Counted from the first letter of the stretch, positions 43,362 through 52,769 are shown. The stretch is DNA of 64,000 nucleotides from HGM11501 sp045123995 (GCA_045123995.1 JBGVKY010000001.1:1-64000); one strand, 5' to 3'. Numbers and translations: made by a program. Notes: generated from the sequence alone by a model not told the origin.

Positions 43362-44480
43362 TTACTTAATGTTTGTGAGCTTGATGCCCTTTATTTTGGA
43401 TTCCTTTTTAGAAACTTCTGCTGCTGCCAAAAGTTCATCTGCATAAATACCAAAGGTATCAGAAGAAAGAATATTCTTCACAGTATCCTTTATAGAATCG
43501 GTATTATCGTCAAAATAGGTTTCGGGTATTTCATATCTCTTTATAATGTGGTAACCGGAATAGCTTCCCTCCACCTTCACGGCTTCCTTTGTATATTCTC
43601 CGATATTTAAGGCAGCTGACGCATCTTCAAAAGCGGGATTTCCGAAATCTCCTGCCTTGAATACATATCCCATATCTCCGCCGTTTACATTTCCCTCCTG
43701 ATCCTTATCGCCTGAAAATTCTTCTATCAGTTCTTCAAAGGAAGCTCCGTCATTGAGAGACGCTAAAACTTCGTCAGCCTTAGCCTTTGCAACTTCCATA
43801 TCGGGAATATCTGCACCATCAACCATAATGAGAATGTGTTTAACTCTCATGTAGTTTTCGTCAAAATATGCTTTCAAATCCTCGTCTGAAATTTCATTTT
43901 CCTTTGCAAATTCAGCACTGAGCTTTGAAGAAAGAGCCGCCTTTTCCCAGAGAGAAGAAAGTTCATTTTCTGTAAGATTTATTTCTTTCAACGCTTCATT
44001 AAATGCAGTTCTTGAGCCCGTCATTTCAATAAGGCTGTTTTTGAAGTTTTTAATACTCTCACTTTCCTCTAAAGTAAGAGAAATTTCCTTCGCAAACGCT
44101 TCATCTTCAAGTGCATAAATCTTTGCAAGACCTGTAAATACTGAATCTTTAACTAAATCACCTACTGTTTCGCCATCTATTTCCTTATCCCAGATGCTCT
44201 TACCTTCTTCAGGAGCGCCTGCCTTTGCCATAATGTCACTAACGGCATCATAAGCAACAGAGCTTGCCAGAGAATCGTACATAGCAATCATGGAAAGCTT
44301 ATCTTCATAATCCACAACGCCCATATACATTTCTGCAATACGAAGAACATACTTATAAACTCCGAGAGGAATATCTTTTCCATTTACCTCTCCTGCCTTT
44401 GCAACGTTCACAACTGTGCAGCCTGCAAACATGCAAAGAGCCAGTGTAAGAGCCAGAATCATTTTAAGTGTTTTTTTCAT
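43362..44480 (-). CDS. PrsA-like peptidyl-prolyl isomerase lipoprotein
   Basis: 372 residues from the ATG at 44480, chosen because GAAAGGG lies 10 bases upstream; a longer in-frame reading lacks a site. The signal MKKTLKMILALTLALCMFAG then Cys is a lipoprotein box. A SurA_N-like helical region follows, then a parvulin domain at about residues 225-325: MRVKHILIMVDGADIPDMEV, GGDMGYVFKAGDFGNPAFED and GSYSGYHIIKRYEI. Such lipoproteins help fold secreted proteins outside the membrane. It has its own promoter, after mfd. Confidence 0.88.
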   Translation of the reverse strand: MKKTLKMILALTLALCMFAGCTVVNVAKAGEVNGKDIPLGVYKYVLRIAEMYMGVVDYEDKLSMIAMYDSLASSVAYDAVSDIMAKAGAPEEGKSIWDKEIDGETVGDLVKDSVFTGLAKIYALEDEAFAKEISLTLEESESIKNFKNSLIEMTGSRTAFNEALKEINLTENELSSLWEKAALSSKLSAEFAKENEISDEDLKAYFDENYMRVKHILIMVDGADIPDMEVAKAKADEVLASLNDGASFEELIEEFSGDKDQEGNVNGGDMGYVFKAGDFGNPAFEDASAALNIGEYTKEAVKVEGSYSGYHIIKRYEIPETYFDDNTDSIKDTVKNILSSDTFGIYADELLAAAEVSKKESKIKGIKLTNIK

Positions 44481-44529
44481 TTTGATACATCCCTTTCTTA
44501 AGTGCTTTTTATTCAATGCTTATTTAATT

Positions 44530-44558
44530 ATTATACTATATCAGCCTCTGTTTTTCAA
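44530..44558 (-). promoter_or_regulatory. promoter for the foldase lipoprotein
   Basis: Minus strand TTGAAA (44553-44558), 17-base spacer, TATAAT (44530-44535). The -35 lies in the last codons of mfd, 50 bases before the foldase start. Confidence 0.75.
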
Positions 44559-47500
44559 GTTTTGTAATATTTTCTTAACAAACTCTATGGTTTCTTCCGT
44601 ATTGAGTTCCCCGCACCTTACATAGATGCATGGTCTTCCCGTTGCCCCGAACATAACCTTGCCCTTGAATGCCCCGTTAAGGGATGCTATGGCAGTAGGA
44701 ATATCTGAGAATTTATCTGACGGATAAATCTGAATCCTCTCGTTCTTCTTGCCTATTTCAGCTATCCCCATTTTTCTTGCTTCCGAACGAATCATAGCAA
44801 CATCTATGAGCTTTCTGGTTACATCAGGAATGTCACCGAATCTGTCTTCAAGTTCCTCTTCTACAAGATAGCTGTCCGCCAGATCCAAAATGCCGGCAAT
44901 TTTTTTATACATTTGTATTCTCGTATTGCCGTCGGATACATAGCTTTCGGGAATATATGCGGAGATATCAAGATCCACCAGGCATTCACATTTTTCTTCT
45001 ACGGGTTCGCCCTTTGCCTCTGATACCGCATCTGATAAAAGATTACAGTACACCTCATAGCCCACACTTACCATAAAGCCCGACTGCTCGGGGCCTAAGA
45101 TATTTCCTGCTCCGCGAAGCTCCAAGTCCCTCATGGCAATACGAAAGCCTGAGCCAAACTCAGTAAATTCCTTTATGGCTTTAAGTCTTTTTTCTGATAT
45201 TTCAGACAAAACCTTGTCTTTTCTGTAAGTAAGATAAGCATAGGCAAGGCGGTTGGACCTTCCCACTCTTCCCCTTAGCTGATAAAGCTGGGAAAGTCCC
45301 ATTCTGTCAGCATCTTCAATTATGATTGTATTTACATTGGGAATATCAAGCCCCGTCTCTATAATTGTGGTGCAGACAAGGATATCTATTTCTCCCTCCA
45401 CCATCCGCATCATTATATCTTCGAGCTCCGTTTCGTTCATCTGCCCGTGTGCTACCGCTACATTTGCATCAGAAAATCTTTCTTTTATTCTTTCTGCCAC
45501 CTTGTATATTCCTGACACTCTATTATAGAGATAGAAAATTTGTCCTCCTCTTGCCATTTCTCTTTCGATAGCCTCATAGATAACAGCCTCGTTATATTCC
45601 ATGGCGAAGGTCTGCACCGGAAGTCTGTCCTCAGGCGGCATGGTAAGAACGCTCATATCCCTTATCCCTATCATTGCCATATTAAGGCTTCTGGGTATGG
45701 GAGTTGCCGAAAGAGACAGAACGTCTATATTTTTCTTAAGCTCCTTTATAGCTTCCTTGTGCGCCACACCGAACCGCTGTTCCTCGTCGATTATTAAAAG
45801 TCCAAGGTCTTTAAATCCCACATCCTTAGACAAGAGTCTGTGTGTGCCGATTAAAATATCAACCTCTCCGCGCTTTGTTCTTCTTATTATATCTTCCTGG
45901 GCTTTCTTGCTCTTGAAACGGCTGAGCATTTCAACCTTTACCGGGAAATTTTTCATTCTTTCCGTGAATGTGGCATATTGCTGTGCCGCAAGAACGGTGG
46001 TGGGAACCAGATATGCCACCTGCTTACTGTCGGCCACACATTTAAACGCCCCACGCATTGCAACCTCGGTTTTACCGAATCCCACATCTCCTAAAAGCAG
46101 TCTGTCCATGCACTTATCAGATTCCATGTCCTCTTTCATTTCCAATATCGAACGCTTCTGATCCTCGGTTTCTTCGTAAATAAATTCGCCCTCAAATTCT
46201 CTTTGCCAGCTGTCATCTTCAGGGAAAGAGTGTCCCTTTAAGGCACTTCTTTCCGAATAAAGCTTAACCAGTTTTTCTGCCAGGAGAGCCACGTTTTTCT
46301 TTACATTGGATTTTGTGTTCTTCCACTCGGCTCCGCCCAGCTTATTTAACCTTACCCCTTTATTTTCCGCATCTCCGTCAGAAAGAGAGCTTCTGTATTT
46401 ATGAAGCATATCAAGCTGACCTGTAGGAACATATAAAACGTCGTCGCCTCTATAGGAAATTTTAAGATATTCCTTTACACAGCCTAAAGCAGTTATTTTC
46501 TGCATTCCCCGGTAAACTCCGATTCCGTGTATCTCGTGAACCACATAATCACCCACGGAAAGCTCTGTAAAGCTTGTTATATCACTTGCATTTTTAATAT
46601 GTTTTTTATATTTTTTCTTCTCTACGGAAAGCATTTGTCGGTCGCTTATTACCACCGTGTGTATAAGGGGATATTCATATCCTCCGGAGAAGCTTCCGTG
46701 TAAAATCAGAACCACTCCACGCTCAGGCACCTTGTCTTCATCGGTGCTTACACTTATTCCCTTTTCAAAAAGCAAAGAGGATATGGCTTTTATTCTCTCA
46801 TTGCTTCCCGCCATAAGAATAATTCTGTATTTTTTCTCTTTATAGTAAGATATATCCTCTGTTAAAAGCTCTGTATTTCCGTTATAGCTCTGCATGGATT
46901 TTACCGTGAGGCTCAAAAGCTCCTTGGGCTTAAAATCAGGGGTGGAGGGTGATATTGCCGCCAGCGAAATTATCTGTCTTTTTGTAATTTCCGTTAAAAG
47001 TGATGAATATTCATTTATATACTTTTCTTTTTTCTCTGCCAAAAGGTCATTTTCCATTAAAGTTCTGACTCTTTCAGCCATATTTTCCGAAAGTGCCTTT
47101 GCCTGCTCTGATATTCTGACAGGCTCGTCAAAGACAAATAGCCAGTCAGAAGGGATATAGCTTAAAAGTGACCCTGTTTCATCAATTTCCCCTGCCGGAA
47201 TTATGCTTGCTTCATTTGTCTTTTCCGTTGAAAGCTGGCTTTCAGGGTCAAAAAATCTTATAGAATCAATTTCGTCACCGAAAAATTCCATTCTTATAGG
47301 ATAATCAGACTCCGGAGAAAAGATATCAAGTATTCCGCCACGAAGAGCAAAGCTCCCTTTTCCTTCAACTGTATCGCATCTTACATATCCTATGGAAACC
47401 AACTTTTCGCAAAGAGCTGTAAGGTCCTTTTCCTCTCCTACTTTGAAGGAAATCATTCCATCGTAAAAAGCCTCTTTAGGAGTAACCAACTGAAGCAAGG

Positions 47501-47858
47501 TCCCCACAGAGGCAATTAAAACTTCCGCATCTTTTGACTTATTAAGGCTTCTGAGCTTTTCATACAAGGCGTCGTGCCCCATGGCGTCATACTTCCTTAA
47601 GGTAAGCTCTTTTTCCTTTATGTGCAGCGAAGAATAAATAAAAGGCTTTATATCATTTTCAATTCTTTTGGCCGAGCGGTCGTTTGCTGTGAGTACAAAA
47701 ATCTTCTTTCCCGTGTGAGAGTAAAGACTATATAAAAGATGAGCCTTCTCTGCTTCCGTAACGCCCGTTATATGCAAAGGCAAATTTTCTTCCTTAACGC
47801 CTTTTAATATTTTCTTATATTCTTCCGATTCAGCTAATATATCAGCAAAAACCTTCAT
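44541..47858 (-). CDS. mfd: transcription-repair coupling factor Mfd
   Basis: 1105 residues. Removes stalled RNA polymerase and recruits UvrA. The N-terminal UvrB-like part includes FALRGGILDIFSPESDYPIR. The RNA-polymerase-interacting domain follows around DYVVHEIHGIGVYRGMQKIT. The RecG-like translocase has DRLLLGDVGFGKTEVAMRGA (Walker A), LIIDEEQRFGVAHKEAIKEL (DEEQ), LSLSATPIPRSLNMAMIGIR and TIIETGLDIPNVNTIIIEDA with QLRGRVGRS. The C-terminal TRCF domain is present. It overlaps pth by one base. Confidence 0.97.
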   Translation of the reverse strand: MKVFADILAESEEYKKILKGVKEENLPLHITGVTEAEKAHLLYSLYSHTGKKIFVLTANDRSAKRIENDIKPFIYSSLHIKEKELTLRKYDAMGHDALYEKLRSLNKSKDAEVLIASVGTLLQLVTPKEAFYDGMISFKVGEEKDLTALCEKLVSIGYVRCDTVEGKGSFALRGGILDIFSPESDYPIRMEFFGDEIDSIRFFDPESQLSTEKTNEASIIPAGEIDETGSLLSYIPSDWLFVFDEPVRISEQAKALSENMAERVRTLMENDLLAEKKEKYINEYSSLLTEITKRQIISLAAISPSTPDFKPKELLSLTVKSMQSYNGNTELLTEDISYYKEKKYRIILMAGSNERIKAISSLLFEKGISVSTDEDKVPERGVVLILHGSFSGGYEYPLIHTVVISDRQMLSVEKKKYKKHIKNASDITSFTELSVGDYVVHEIHGIGVYRGMQKITALGCVKEYLKISYRGDDVLYVPTGQLDMLHKYRSSLSDGDAENKGVRLNKLGGAEWKNTKSNVKKNVALLAEKLVKLYSERSALKGHSFPEDDSWQREFEGEFIYEETEDQKRSILEMKEDMESDKCMDRLLLGDVGFGKTEVAMRGAFKCVADSKQVAYLVPTTVLAAQQYATFTERMKNFPVKVEMLSRFKSKKAQEDIIRRTKRGEVDILIGTHRLLSKDVGFKDLGLLIIDEEQRFGVAHKEAIKELKKNIDVLSLSATPIPRSLNMAMIGIRDMSVLTMPPEDRLPVQTFAMEYNEAVIYEAIEREMARGGQIFYLYNRVSGIYKVAERIKERFSDANVAVAHGQMNETELEDIMMRMVEGEIDILVCTTIIETGLDIPNVNTIIIEDADRMGLSQLYQLRGRVGRSNRLAYAYLTYRKDKVLSEISEKRLKAIKEFTEFGSGFRIAMRDLELRGAGNILGPEQSGFMVSVGYEVYCNLLSDAVSEAKGEPVEEKCECLVDLDISAYIPESYVSDGNTRIQMYKKIAGILDLADSYLVEEELEDRFGDIPDVTRKLIDVAMIRSEARKMGIAEIGKKNERIQIYPSDKFSDIPTAIASLNGAFKGKVMFGATGRPCIYVRCGELNTEETIEFVKKILQNLKNRG

Positions 47859-48427
47859 TACTTAACACCTTCTGCACGGTTATAAATATTCATGGCTTCA
47901 TCTGCTTTCCCCTTTATAATAAGCTCTACTATATCGGGCATCTTTTTCACTGCTTCTATCATCAAAGAGGTTTCTTCTTTAGAAAAACGGCCCAGTACAT
48001 GGTCTGCCATATCCCCTTTTGCAGCTCCTATACCGAAGCGTATTCTTAAAAATTCATCGCTTCCCAGATGATATAAAATGGACTTCATCCCGTTGTGTCC
48101 CCCTGCACTTCCTGATGGTCTTATTCTTATTCTTCCCACAGGAAGTGAAGCCTCATCAAATATAATAATACAGTTTGAAAGAGGGATTTTATAATAGTCC
48201 GTAATCTCCCTTATGCTTTCCCCGCTTAAATTCATAAAGGTCTGGGGCTGCGCCAGGATAACCTGCTCTCCCATTATTTTACCCTCACCGATTAAAGCCT
48301 TATGCTTAATTTTCTTTAAGGGAATATCATAAAAAGATGACAAAACATTTATGGCTTCGAAACCCACGTTGTGTCTTGTATTCACATAATCACGCCCGGG
48401 GTTTCCAAGTCCTGCTATCAAGTACAT
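47858..48427 (-). CDS. pth: peptidyl-tRNA hydrolase
   Basis: 189 residues from the ATG at 48425-48427, which has AGAGGTAG upstream. Motifs: MYLIAGLGNPGRDYVNTRHN (catalytic His and Asn), QTFMNLSGESIREI, CIIIFDEASLPVGRIRIRPS (the usual D-D-x-D-L-P region with Glu-Ala substituted), and GSAGGHNGMKSILYHLGSDE with FLRIRFGIG. It frees tRNA from stalled peptides. It precedes mfd, as in B. subtilis (spoVC-mfd). The promoter lies within the spoVG terminator. Confidence 0.96.
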   Translation of the reverse strand: MYLIAGLGNPGRDYVNTRHNVGFEAINVLSSFYDIPLKKIKHKALIGEGKIMGEQVILAQPQTFMNLSGESIREITDYYKIPLSNCIIIFDEASLPVGRIRIRPSGSAGGHNGMKSILYHLGSDEFLRIRFGIGAAKGDMADHVLGRFSKEETSLMIEAVKKMPDIVELIIKGKADEAMNIYNRAEGVK

Positions 48428-48464
48428 AATTTCTACCTCTTTATCTTCCAAATCTCGGTAATAT

Positions 48465-48493
48465 ATTATACATCAGAAACAAAAAAAATGCAA
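48465..48493 (-). promoter_or_regulatory. promoter for pth-mfd, overlapping the spoVG terminator
   Basis: Minus strand TTGCAT (48488-48493), 17-base spacer, TATAAT (48465-48470). The -35 hexamer is part of the 3' arm and T-run of the spoVG terminator hairpin. Confidence 0.72.
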
Positions 48494-48513
48494 GCAGAAG
48501 CTGCTTGCATTTT
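48481..48513 (-). terminator. terminator of spoVG
   Basis: AAAATGCAAGCAG (48485-48497) pairs with CTGCTTGCATTTT (48501-48513), loop AAG, followed by an eight-base T-run on the minus strand. It lies eight bases after the spoVG stop. Confidence 0.93.
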
Positions 48514-48520
48514 CACTTAC

Positions 48521-48796
48521 TTATTCTTCTGCGGGCTCCTCTTTGAGATATTCTTCATATCTCTCAATTATAGCCTTGTGAAGTTCTTCTCTTGCCTCCT
48601 GAGTTATGGGATGAACTATATCCTTAAACTCGCCTGTAGGAGTCTTTCTTGACGGCATCGCAACAAACATTCTCTCATTTCCGTCAATTATCTTTATGTC
48701 ATGCACTACAAAAGCGTCATCAAATGTAACCGAAACTACTGCCCTCATCTTTCCCTCTGTACTTGTTTTTCTAATTCTTATGTCAGTAATCTTCAT
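48521..48796 (-). CDS. spoVG: septation/RNA-binding regulator SpoVG
   Basis: 91 residues from the ATG at 48794-48796 with AAGGGGAT upstream. Signature: MKITDIRIRKTSTEGKMRAV, VSVTFDDAFVVHDIKIIDGN, ERMFVAMPSRKTPTGEFKDI and VHPITQEAREELHKAI. SpoVG influences septum formation and sporulation in Bacillus and binds nucleic acid; it is also present in non-sporulating species, so it is weak evidence for spores. It is monocistronic, between a strong promoter and its own terminator, 93 bases before pth. Confidence 0.97.
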   Translation of the reverse strand: MKITDIRIRKTSTEGKMRAVVSVTFDDAFVVHDIKIIDGNERMFVAMPSRKTPTGEFKDIVHPITQEAREELHKAIIERYEEYLKEEPAEE

Positions 48797-48840
48797 AATG
48801 TCTAATCCCCTTTCATTACAAAAATCATTTGCCAATCTTA

Positions 48841-48869
48841 ATTTTATCACTATTATATAAAATTGTCAA
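48841..48869 (-). promoter_or_regulatory. sigma-A promoter for spoVG
   Basis: Minus strand TTGACA (48864-48869), 17-base spacer, TAAAAT (48841-48846). This is a vegetative-type promoter, unlike the sigma-H promoter of B. subtilis spoVG. Confidence 0.85.
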
Positions 48870-48952
48870 CACAGTAACCAAAATTTTTGGCATTTTGACT
48901 ACATTTTTTACTGTTTTTTGTTGAAAAATACCTAAAAAATTTTAAGAAAGAC

Positions 48953-48980
48953 TTGATATAAGCGAATTTTGTGCTATACT
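48953..48980 (+). promoter_or_regulatory. promoter for murC
   Basis: TTGATA (48953-48958), 16-base spacer, TATACT (48975-48980) with a TGC extended -10. The -10 is the first part of a 16-base perfect palindrome TATACTATATAGTATA (48975-48990) that covers the likely start site. Confidence 0.7.
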
Positions 48981-49012
48981 ATATAGTATACCTACCGAAA
49001 GGATTGATATTT

Positions 49013-50383
49013 TTGCCAAGTAAAATCAAGGATATAAAAAAAGGCGGTCACATACATTTTATCGGTATCGGCGGTGTTTCCATGAGCGCACTGGCGTCTA
49101 TTCTTTTGTCCAAAGGCTATAAGATTACAGGAAGCGATTCGGGAAACAACGTTTATATAGAAAGGTTAAAAGCTAAAGGTGTTGAAGTTTTCTCCTGTCA
49201 TGAGGAAAAAAACGCAGTTGGTGCTGATGCTATAATTTATTCTGCTGCCATAAAGGAAGATAATCCCGAAAGACTTTACGCTGCAAAAAACGGCATTCTT
49301 TCTTTGGAGAGAAGCGCTCTTTTAGGCGAAATCGAGGATATGTTCCCCTGTCCTATTGACATTTCGGGAACTCACGGAAAGACAAGTACCACAGGGATGC
49401 TTGCTCATATATATACCGAAGCTGAAACAGACCCCACTGTTTTAATCGGCGGTGACCTTTCCATCCTAAACGGCAATATGCGTATAGGAAACGGTGACTT
49501 TTTTATTTCAGAAGCCTGCGAATATCACAGAAGTTTTCTGGATTTTCACCCTGCAATCGCCATTATACTGGATATTGAAGAAGACCATCTTGATTACTAC
49601 AAGGACATAGATGATATAAAATCTGCCTTTCATGATTTCGCCCTTCTGGCAAAAAAAGCAGTGGTTATAAATGCTGATGACAAAAACACCCTTGATGCTG
49701 TTTCGGGCATAAAAAACATTATCACAACATCCAAAACCCAAAAGGCTGATTTCTATGCCGAAAATATCGAAAAAGGACCTTACGGAGAATACAGCTTCGA
49801 TGTATTTCATAAGGATAAATTCTTAACAAGAGTTTCTTTATCGGTGCCCGGTCTTCATCATGTAAGTAACGCTCTTTGTTCCTTTGCAGCTGCATTTATA
49901 TCGGGAATCGAACCAGAAAAAATCGCAAAGGGACTCAACTCTTTTAAGGGTGCCAAAAGGCGTTTTGAACTAAAAGGTGAGGAAAAAGGAATAAGGGTTT
50001 ATGATGACTATGCACATCACCCCACGGAAATCAAAGCTACATTTGATGCTCTTTCGGGATTTTCAGGAAACAAATTTATAATTTTCCAGCCACACACATA
50101 TACTCGCACAAAAACTCTCTTTGATGATTTCTGCCGTGTTTTATCTGAAGCTGACAATTTAACACTTCTTCCAATTTATGCCGCCAGAGAAAAAGACCCG
50201 GGAGATATTTCCTCTTCTATGATAAAAGACAGAATTGAAGATTCTTTCATGGCAAAGGATTTTTCCGATGCTAAAAATCATGTTTTATCTCTTGTTAAAG
50301 AGGGCGATATAGTAATGACCGTAGGTGCAGGAGATGTCTTTAAAATAGGCGAAGATATCCTTTCCGAGCTCAAAGAAAAATAA
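49013..50383 (+). CDS. murC: UDP-N-acetylmuramate-L-alanine ligase MurC
   Basis: 456 residues from a TTG at 49013 with GAAAGGA nine bases upstream; upstream in-frame codons lie within the promoter region. Adds L-Ala to UDP-MurNAc. Motifs: IHFIGIGGVSMSALASILLS and GSDSGNNVYIERLKAKGVEV (UDP site), IDISGTHGKTSTTGMLAHIY (P-loop), LDIEEDHLDYYKDIDDIKSA, GLHHVSNALCSFAAAFISGI, and VYDDYAHHPTEIKATFDALS with IFQPHTYTRTKTLFDDF. It is a single gene here, apart from other mur genes. Confidence 0.97.
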   Translation: MPSKIKDIKKGGHIHFIGIGGVSMSALASILLSKGYKITGSDSGNNVYIERLKAKGVEVFSCHEEKNAVGADAIIYSAAIKEDNPERLYAAKNGILSLERSALLGEIEDMFPCPIDISGTHGKTSTTGMLAHIYTEAETDPTVLIGGDLSILNGNMRIGNGDFFISEACEYHRSFLDFHPAIAIILDIEEDHLDYYKDIDDIKSAFHDFALLAKKAVVINADDKNTLDAVSGIKNIITTSKTQKADFYAENIEKGPYGEYSFDVFHKDKFLTRVSLSVPGLHHVSNALCSFAAAFISGIEPEKIAKGLNSFKGAKRRFELKGEEKGIRVYDDYAHHPTEIKATFDALSGFSGNKFIIFQPHTYTRTKTLFDDFCRVLSEADNLTLLPIYAAREKDPGDISSSMIKDRIEDSFMAKDFSDAKNHVLSLVKEGDIVMTVGAGDVFKIGEDILSELKEK

Positions 50384-50415
50384 AAAAGGGTGAGACCTAA
50401 GTCTCACCCTTTTTT
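50382..50415. terminator. bidirectional terminator between murC and ctpA
   Basis: A perfect 15-bp stem AAAAAAGGGTGAGAC (50382-50396) with GTCTCACCCTTTTTT (50401-50415), loop CTAA. It serves both convergent genes and overlaps both stop codons. Confidence 0.95.
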
Positions 50416-51532
50416 ATTTTAATTCTTCTATTGCACGTTTTAACTGCGCATCTTCATCTTCGATTATAATATCGGGAGCTATGCCCACTTCGTTTATATA
50501 GTTTCCCTCTGATGTATAATACTTTTCTACAGTGAGCTTAAGCACACTTCCGTCAGGAAAAGGAATTATCCCCTGAACCAGACCTTTTCCGTAGGTAGTA
50601 GTTCCTATAACAAGACCCCTTCCCTTCTCTTTAACAGCCGAGGTAAGAACCTCCGATGCGCTGGCAGTCCCCTCATTCACCAGTAAAACCAGGGGAAGGT
50701 CCATATATTCATCATCCTTAATTTCATATACCGTTTTATCTCCATTAGCATCAAGGCTGTAAAATAAGGTTCCCTCAGGCAATATACATTCCGCTATATC
50801 CAAAAGCGCAGTTACACTTCCTCCGCCGTTATTTCTTAAATCCAGTATAATACCTTTTTCATCTTTTATATTTTTTATAACTTCCCGAAATTCCTTGGCA
50901 CTTTCGGTTGAAAATTCAGAAAGACTTATATATAAAATATCAGGATTATTTTCTATTTTTTCTGCCTTTACGGGATTTCCCGTAAATTCTTCACGCTTCA
51001 TTCTGATATTTAAGGTTTCTTCTCCCCTTTTGAATATAAATTCCATTTCCGTTTCATCATCAGGGGATTCTTCATCCAGTCCTTTTATATAATATATAAT
51101 TCTTTCGTAGCTTTCTATAGTCATTTCTATTCCGTCAACCGAAAGTAAAATGTCCCCCTTTTTTAACCCTGCTCTGTCTGCAGGCGTATCAGGGAGTATA
51201 TCATTTATTACAGCATTTTCATTTTCGCTGTCGTACTTTATGGTTACGCCGATACCTTTATAGCTTCCCTCAATCTCCTCTAAAAAGTACTTTCCTTCTT
51301 TCTTGTCAAAGTAAGAAGAATAGGGGTCGTTCAAAGCCATAACCATGCATTTTGCCGCCACATCATCTATATATTCCCCATCGTATTCCAAAGGGAAATT
51401 GTTTTCTATAACATATCTTATTAAAGAAAGCTTGTTATCTAATCTGCCAACTCTTACCCCCAAGGCAAATATAACAAAGGCAAGAACTATAGATACCAAT
51501 ATAATGATAATTTTTTTCTTTTTTATTTTCAA
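50414..51532 (-). CDS. S41-family C-terminal processing protease (CtpA-like)
   Basis: 372 residues. The N-terminal helix KIIIILVSIVLAFVIFALGV anchors it with the protease outside. A PDZ domain spans about 85-175 (GSYKGIGVTIKYDSENENAV, LPDTPADRAGLKKGDILLSV). The catalytic part has ILDLRNNGGGSVTALLDIAE, then VNEGTASASEVLTSAVKEKG with the nucleophile Ser, and IGTTTYGKGLVQGIIPFPDG with the general-base Lys. C-terminal VGIAPDIII is typical. It follows an M23 hydrolase across a weak terminator; CtpA proteases can trim murein hydrolases, so the pairing is meaningful. Confidence 0.93.
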   Translation of the reverse strand: MKIKKKKIIIILVSIVLAFVIFALGVRVGRLDNKLSLIRYVIENNFPLEYDGEYIDDVAAKCMVMALNDPYSSYFDKKEGKYFLEEIEGSYKGIGVTIKYDSENENAVINDILPDTPADRAGLKKGDILLSVDGIEMTIESYERIIYYIKGLDEESPDDETEMEFIFKRGEETLNIRMKREEFTGNPVKAEKIENNPDILYISLSEFSTESAKEFREVIKNIKDEKGIILDLRNNGGGSVTALLDIAECILPEGTLFYSLDANGDKTVYEIKDDEYMDLPLVLLVNEGTASASEVLTSAVKEKGRGLVIGTTTYGKGLVQGIIPFPDGSVLKLTVEKYYTSEGNYINEVGIAPDIIIEDEDAQLKRAIEELK

Positions 51533-51557
51533 TCATCTCACCACTTATATTATATTC

Positions 51558-51591
51558 AAAAGCTGTGCGTCACATTCGACACACAGCTTTT
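51558..51591 (-). terminator. hairpin after the M23 gene
   Basis: AAAAGCTGTG (51558-51567) pairs with CACAGCTTTT (51582-51591); the minus-strand T-run is only four bases, so it is probably a partial terminator between the M23 gene and ctpA. Confidence 0.6.
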
Positions 51592-51593
51592 TA

Positions 51594-52757
51594 TCAGTTA
51601 ACGTAATCTCTGGGATTTACTCTCGATCCGTTTACGGACACTTCAAAATGAAGATGCGGTCCGCTGGATATTCCTGTAGAGCCTACCTTGGCGATAACCT
51701 GTCCCTTGGTAACGGTTGCTCCCGCTTTTACCAAAAGCTGACTGCAATGAGCATAAAGCGTTGTTATTCCGCCACCATGAGTTATAACAATATACTTTCC
51801 GTAAGACGAACTGTTTCCTGAAAAAAGTATTGTTCCGGAATCTGCTGCCACAATATCAGCTCCCATGGCTGCACCAATATCCAAACCTTTATGGTTAGTA
51901 GATGCTCCTGCCACAGGCTGACTTCTTGACCCGAATTCGCTTGTTACATACTTTGTAGAGGGGCATGGCCACTGCATAACACCGGTTCCCGTGGTTGTTA
52001 TTGTGCTTACAGTAGTTGTGTTCTGAGCTGCCAGAGCCTGATTTATCAGCCTCTGAATTCTTGCCTCTTCTGCCTGCTGTTCGGCAATCCTTGCCCTTAT
52101 GGTAGCCTCCTGGTCAGAGAGTCTTGTAATAACGGCACTCTGAGCCTGCTGCTTTGCAGAAAGTGTTCCTTTCATTTCAGAAAGAGTCTGCTTTCTTGTT
52201 TCCTGCTCTTTCTTTATGGCTTCAATTTCATTTTTCTGCAGAGCAATCTGCTCTCTTACTGCCTTTCTTTCGTTGAGCACTTTGTTATCATACTCTAAAA
52301 TGCTTCTCATTATTTCTATATTTGATAAAAACTCTGAAAAGCTTCCTGATGAAAACAAAATTTCTATATAGGTCGAAGGGCCGTTTTCATACATTATTCT
52401 CGCCCTGGTCTTAAAGGATTCAAACTGCTTTTCGCAGGCAACTTCCGCCGCGTAAAGTTCTGCCTCTTTTTCAGAAAGCTTTCTTGCCGTAGCATCTATC
52501 TCCGCCTGTACTGCTGCAATTTTACTGTTAAGCCCCGCTATCTCTGCATCTAATTTTGCTTTATCATCCTCTGCAATCTTTTTCTGACTTTTTATGTTGG
52601 AAAGCTCCTGTTCTGCCGCCTTTCTCTGATTTTTCGCCTGATTCAACTGACTGGTCAGATCGGCTCTTGCAGGAAAAACAGAGGCCACAAAGGTGAGTAC
52701 AAAAACCAGTGCCATGATAACCGCTGTAACAGAAATTAAAACTTTTCTTTTCTTCAC
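51594..52757 (-). CDS. murein hydrolase activator / M23 peptidase (EnvC/PcsB-like)
   Basis: 387 residues. The signal region is MKKRKVLISVTAVIMALVFV followed by a TFVASVFPARA cleavage-like site. A long coiled coil spans about residues 32-255, rich in Gln, Lys, Glu and Ala (DLTSQLNQAKNQRKAAEQEL). The C-terminal LytM domain has HKGLDIGAAMGADIVAADSG, SYGKYIVITHGGGITTLYAH and ISSGPHLHFEVSVNGSRVNP, keeping the H-x-x-x-D and H-x-H zinc ligands, so an active endopeptidase. The architecture matches EnvC/PcsB proteins controlled by FtsEX, whose genes lie directly upstream. Confidence 0.92.
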   Translation of the reverse strand: MKKRKVLISVTAVIMALVFVLTFVASVFPARADLTSQLNQAKNQRKAAEQELSNIKSQKKIAEDDKAKLDAEIAGLNSKIAAVQAEIDATARKLSEKEAELYAAEVACEKQFESFKTRARIMYENGPSTYIEILFSSGSFSEFLSNIEIMRSILEYDNKVLNERKAVREQIALQKNEIEAIKKEQETRKQTLSEMKGTLSAKQQAQSAVITRLSDQEATIRARIAEQQAEEARIQRLINQALAAQNTTTVSTITTTGTGVMQWPCPSTKYVTSEFGSRSQPVAGASTNHKGLDIGAAMGADIVAADSGTILFSGNSSSYGKYIVITHGGGITTLYAHCSQLLVKAGATVTKGQVIAKVGSTGISSGPHLHFEVSVNGSRVNPRDYVN

Positions 52758-52769
52758 AAGGCACCTCCA

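Noticed and set aside
45601..46161. 186-codon plus-strand frame opposite mfd
   Set aside because: Antisense shadow of the helicase region; low-complexity hydrophobic reading with no ribosome site.
48841..48869. Sigma-H promoter for spoVG
   Set aside because: The Bacillus sigma-H boxes are not present; a good sigma-A promoter explains the gene.
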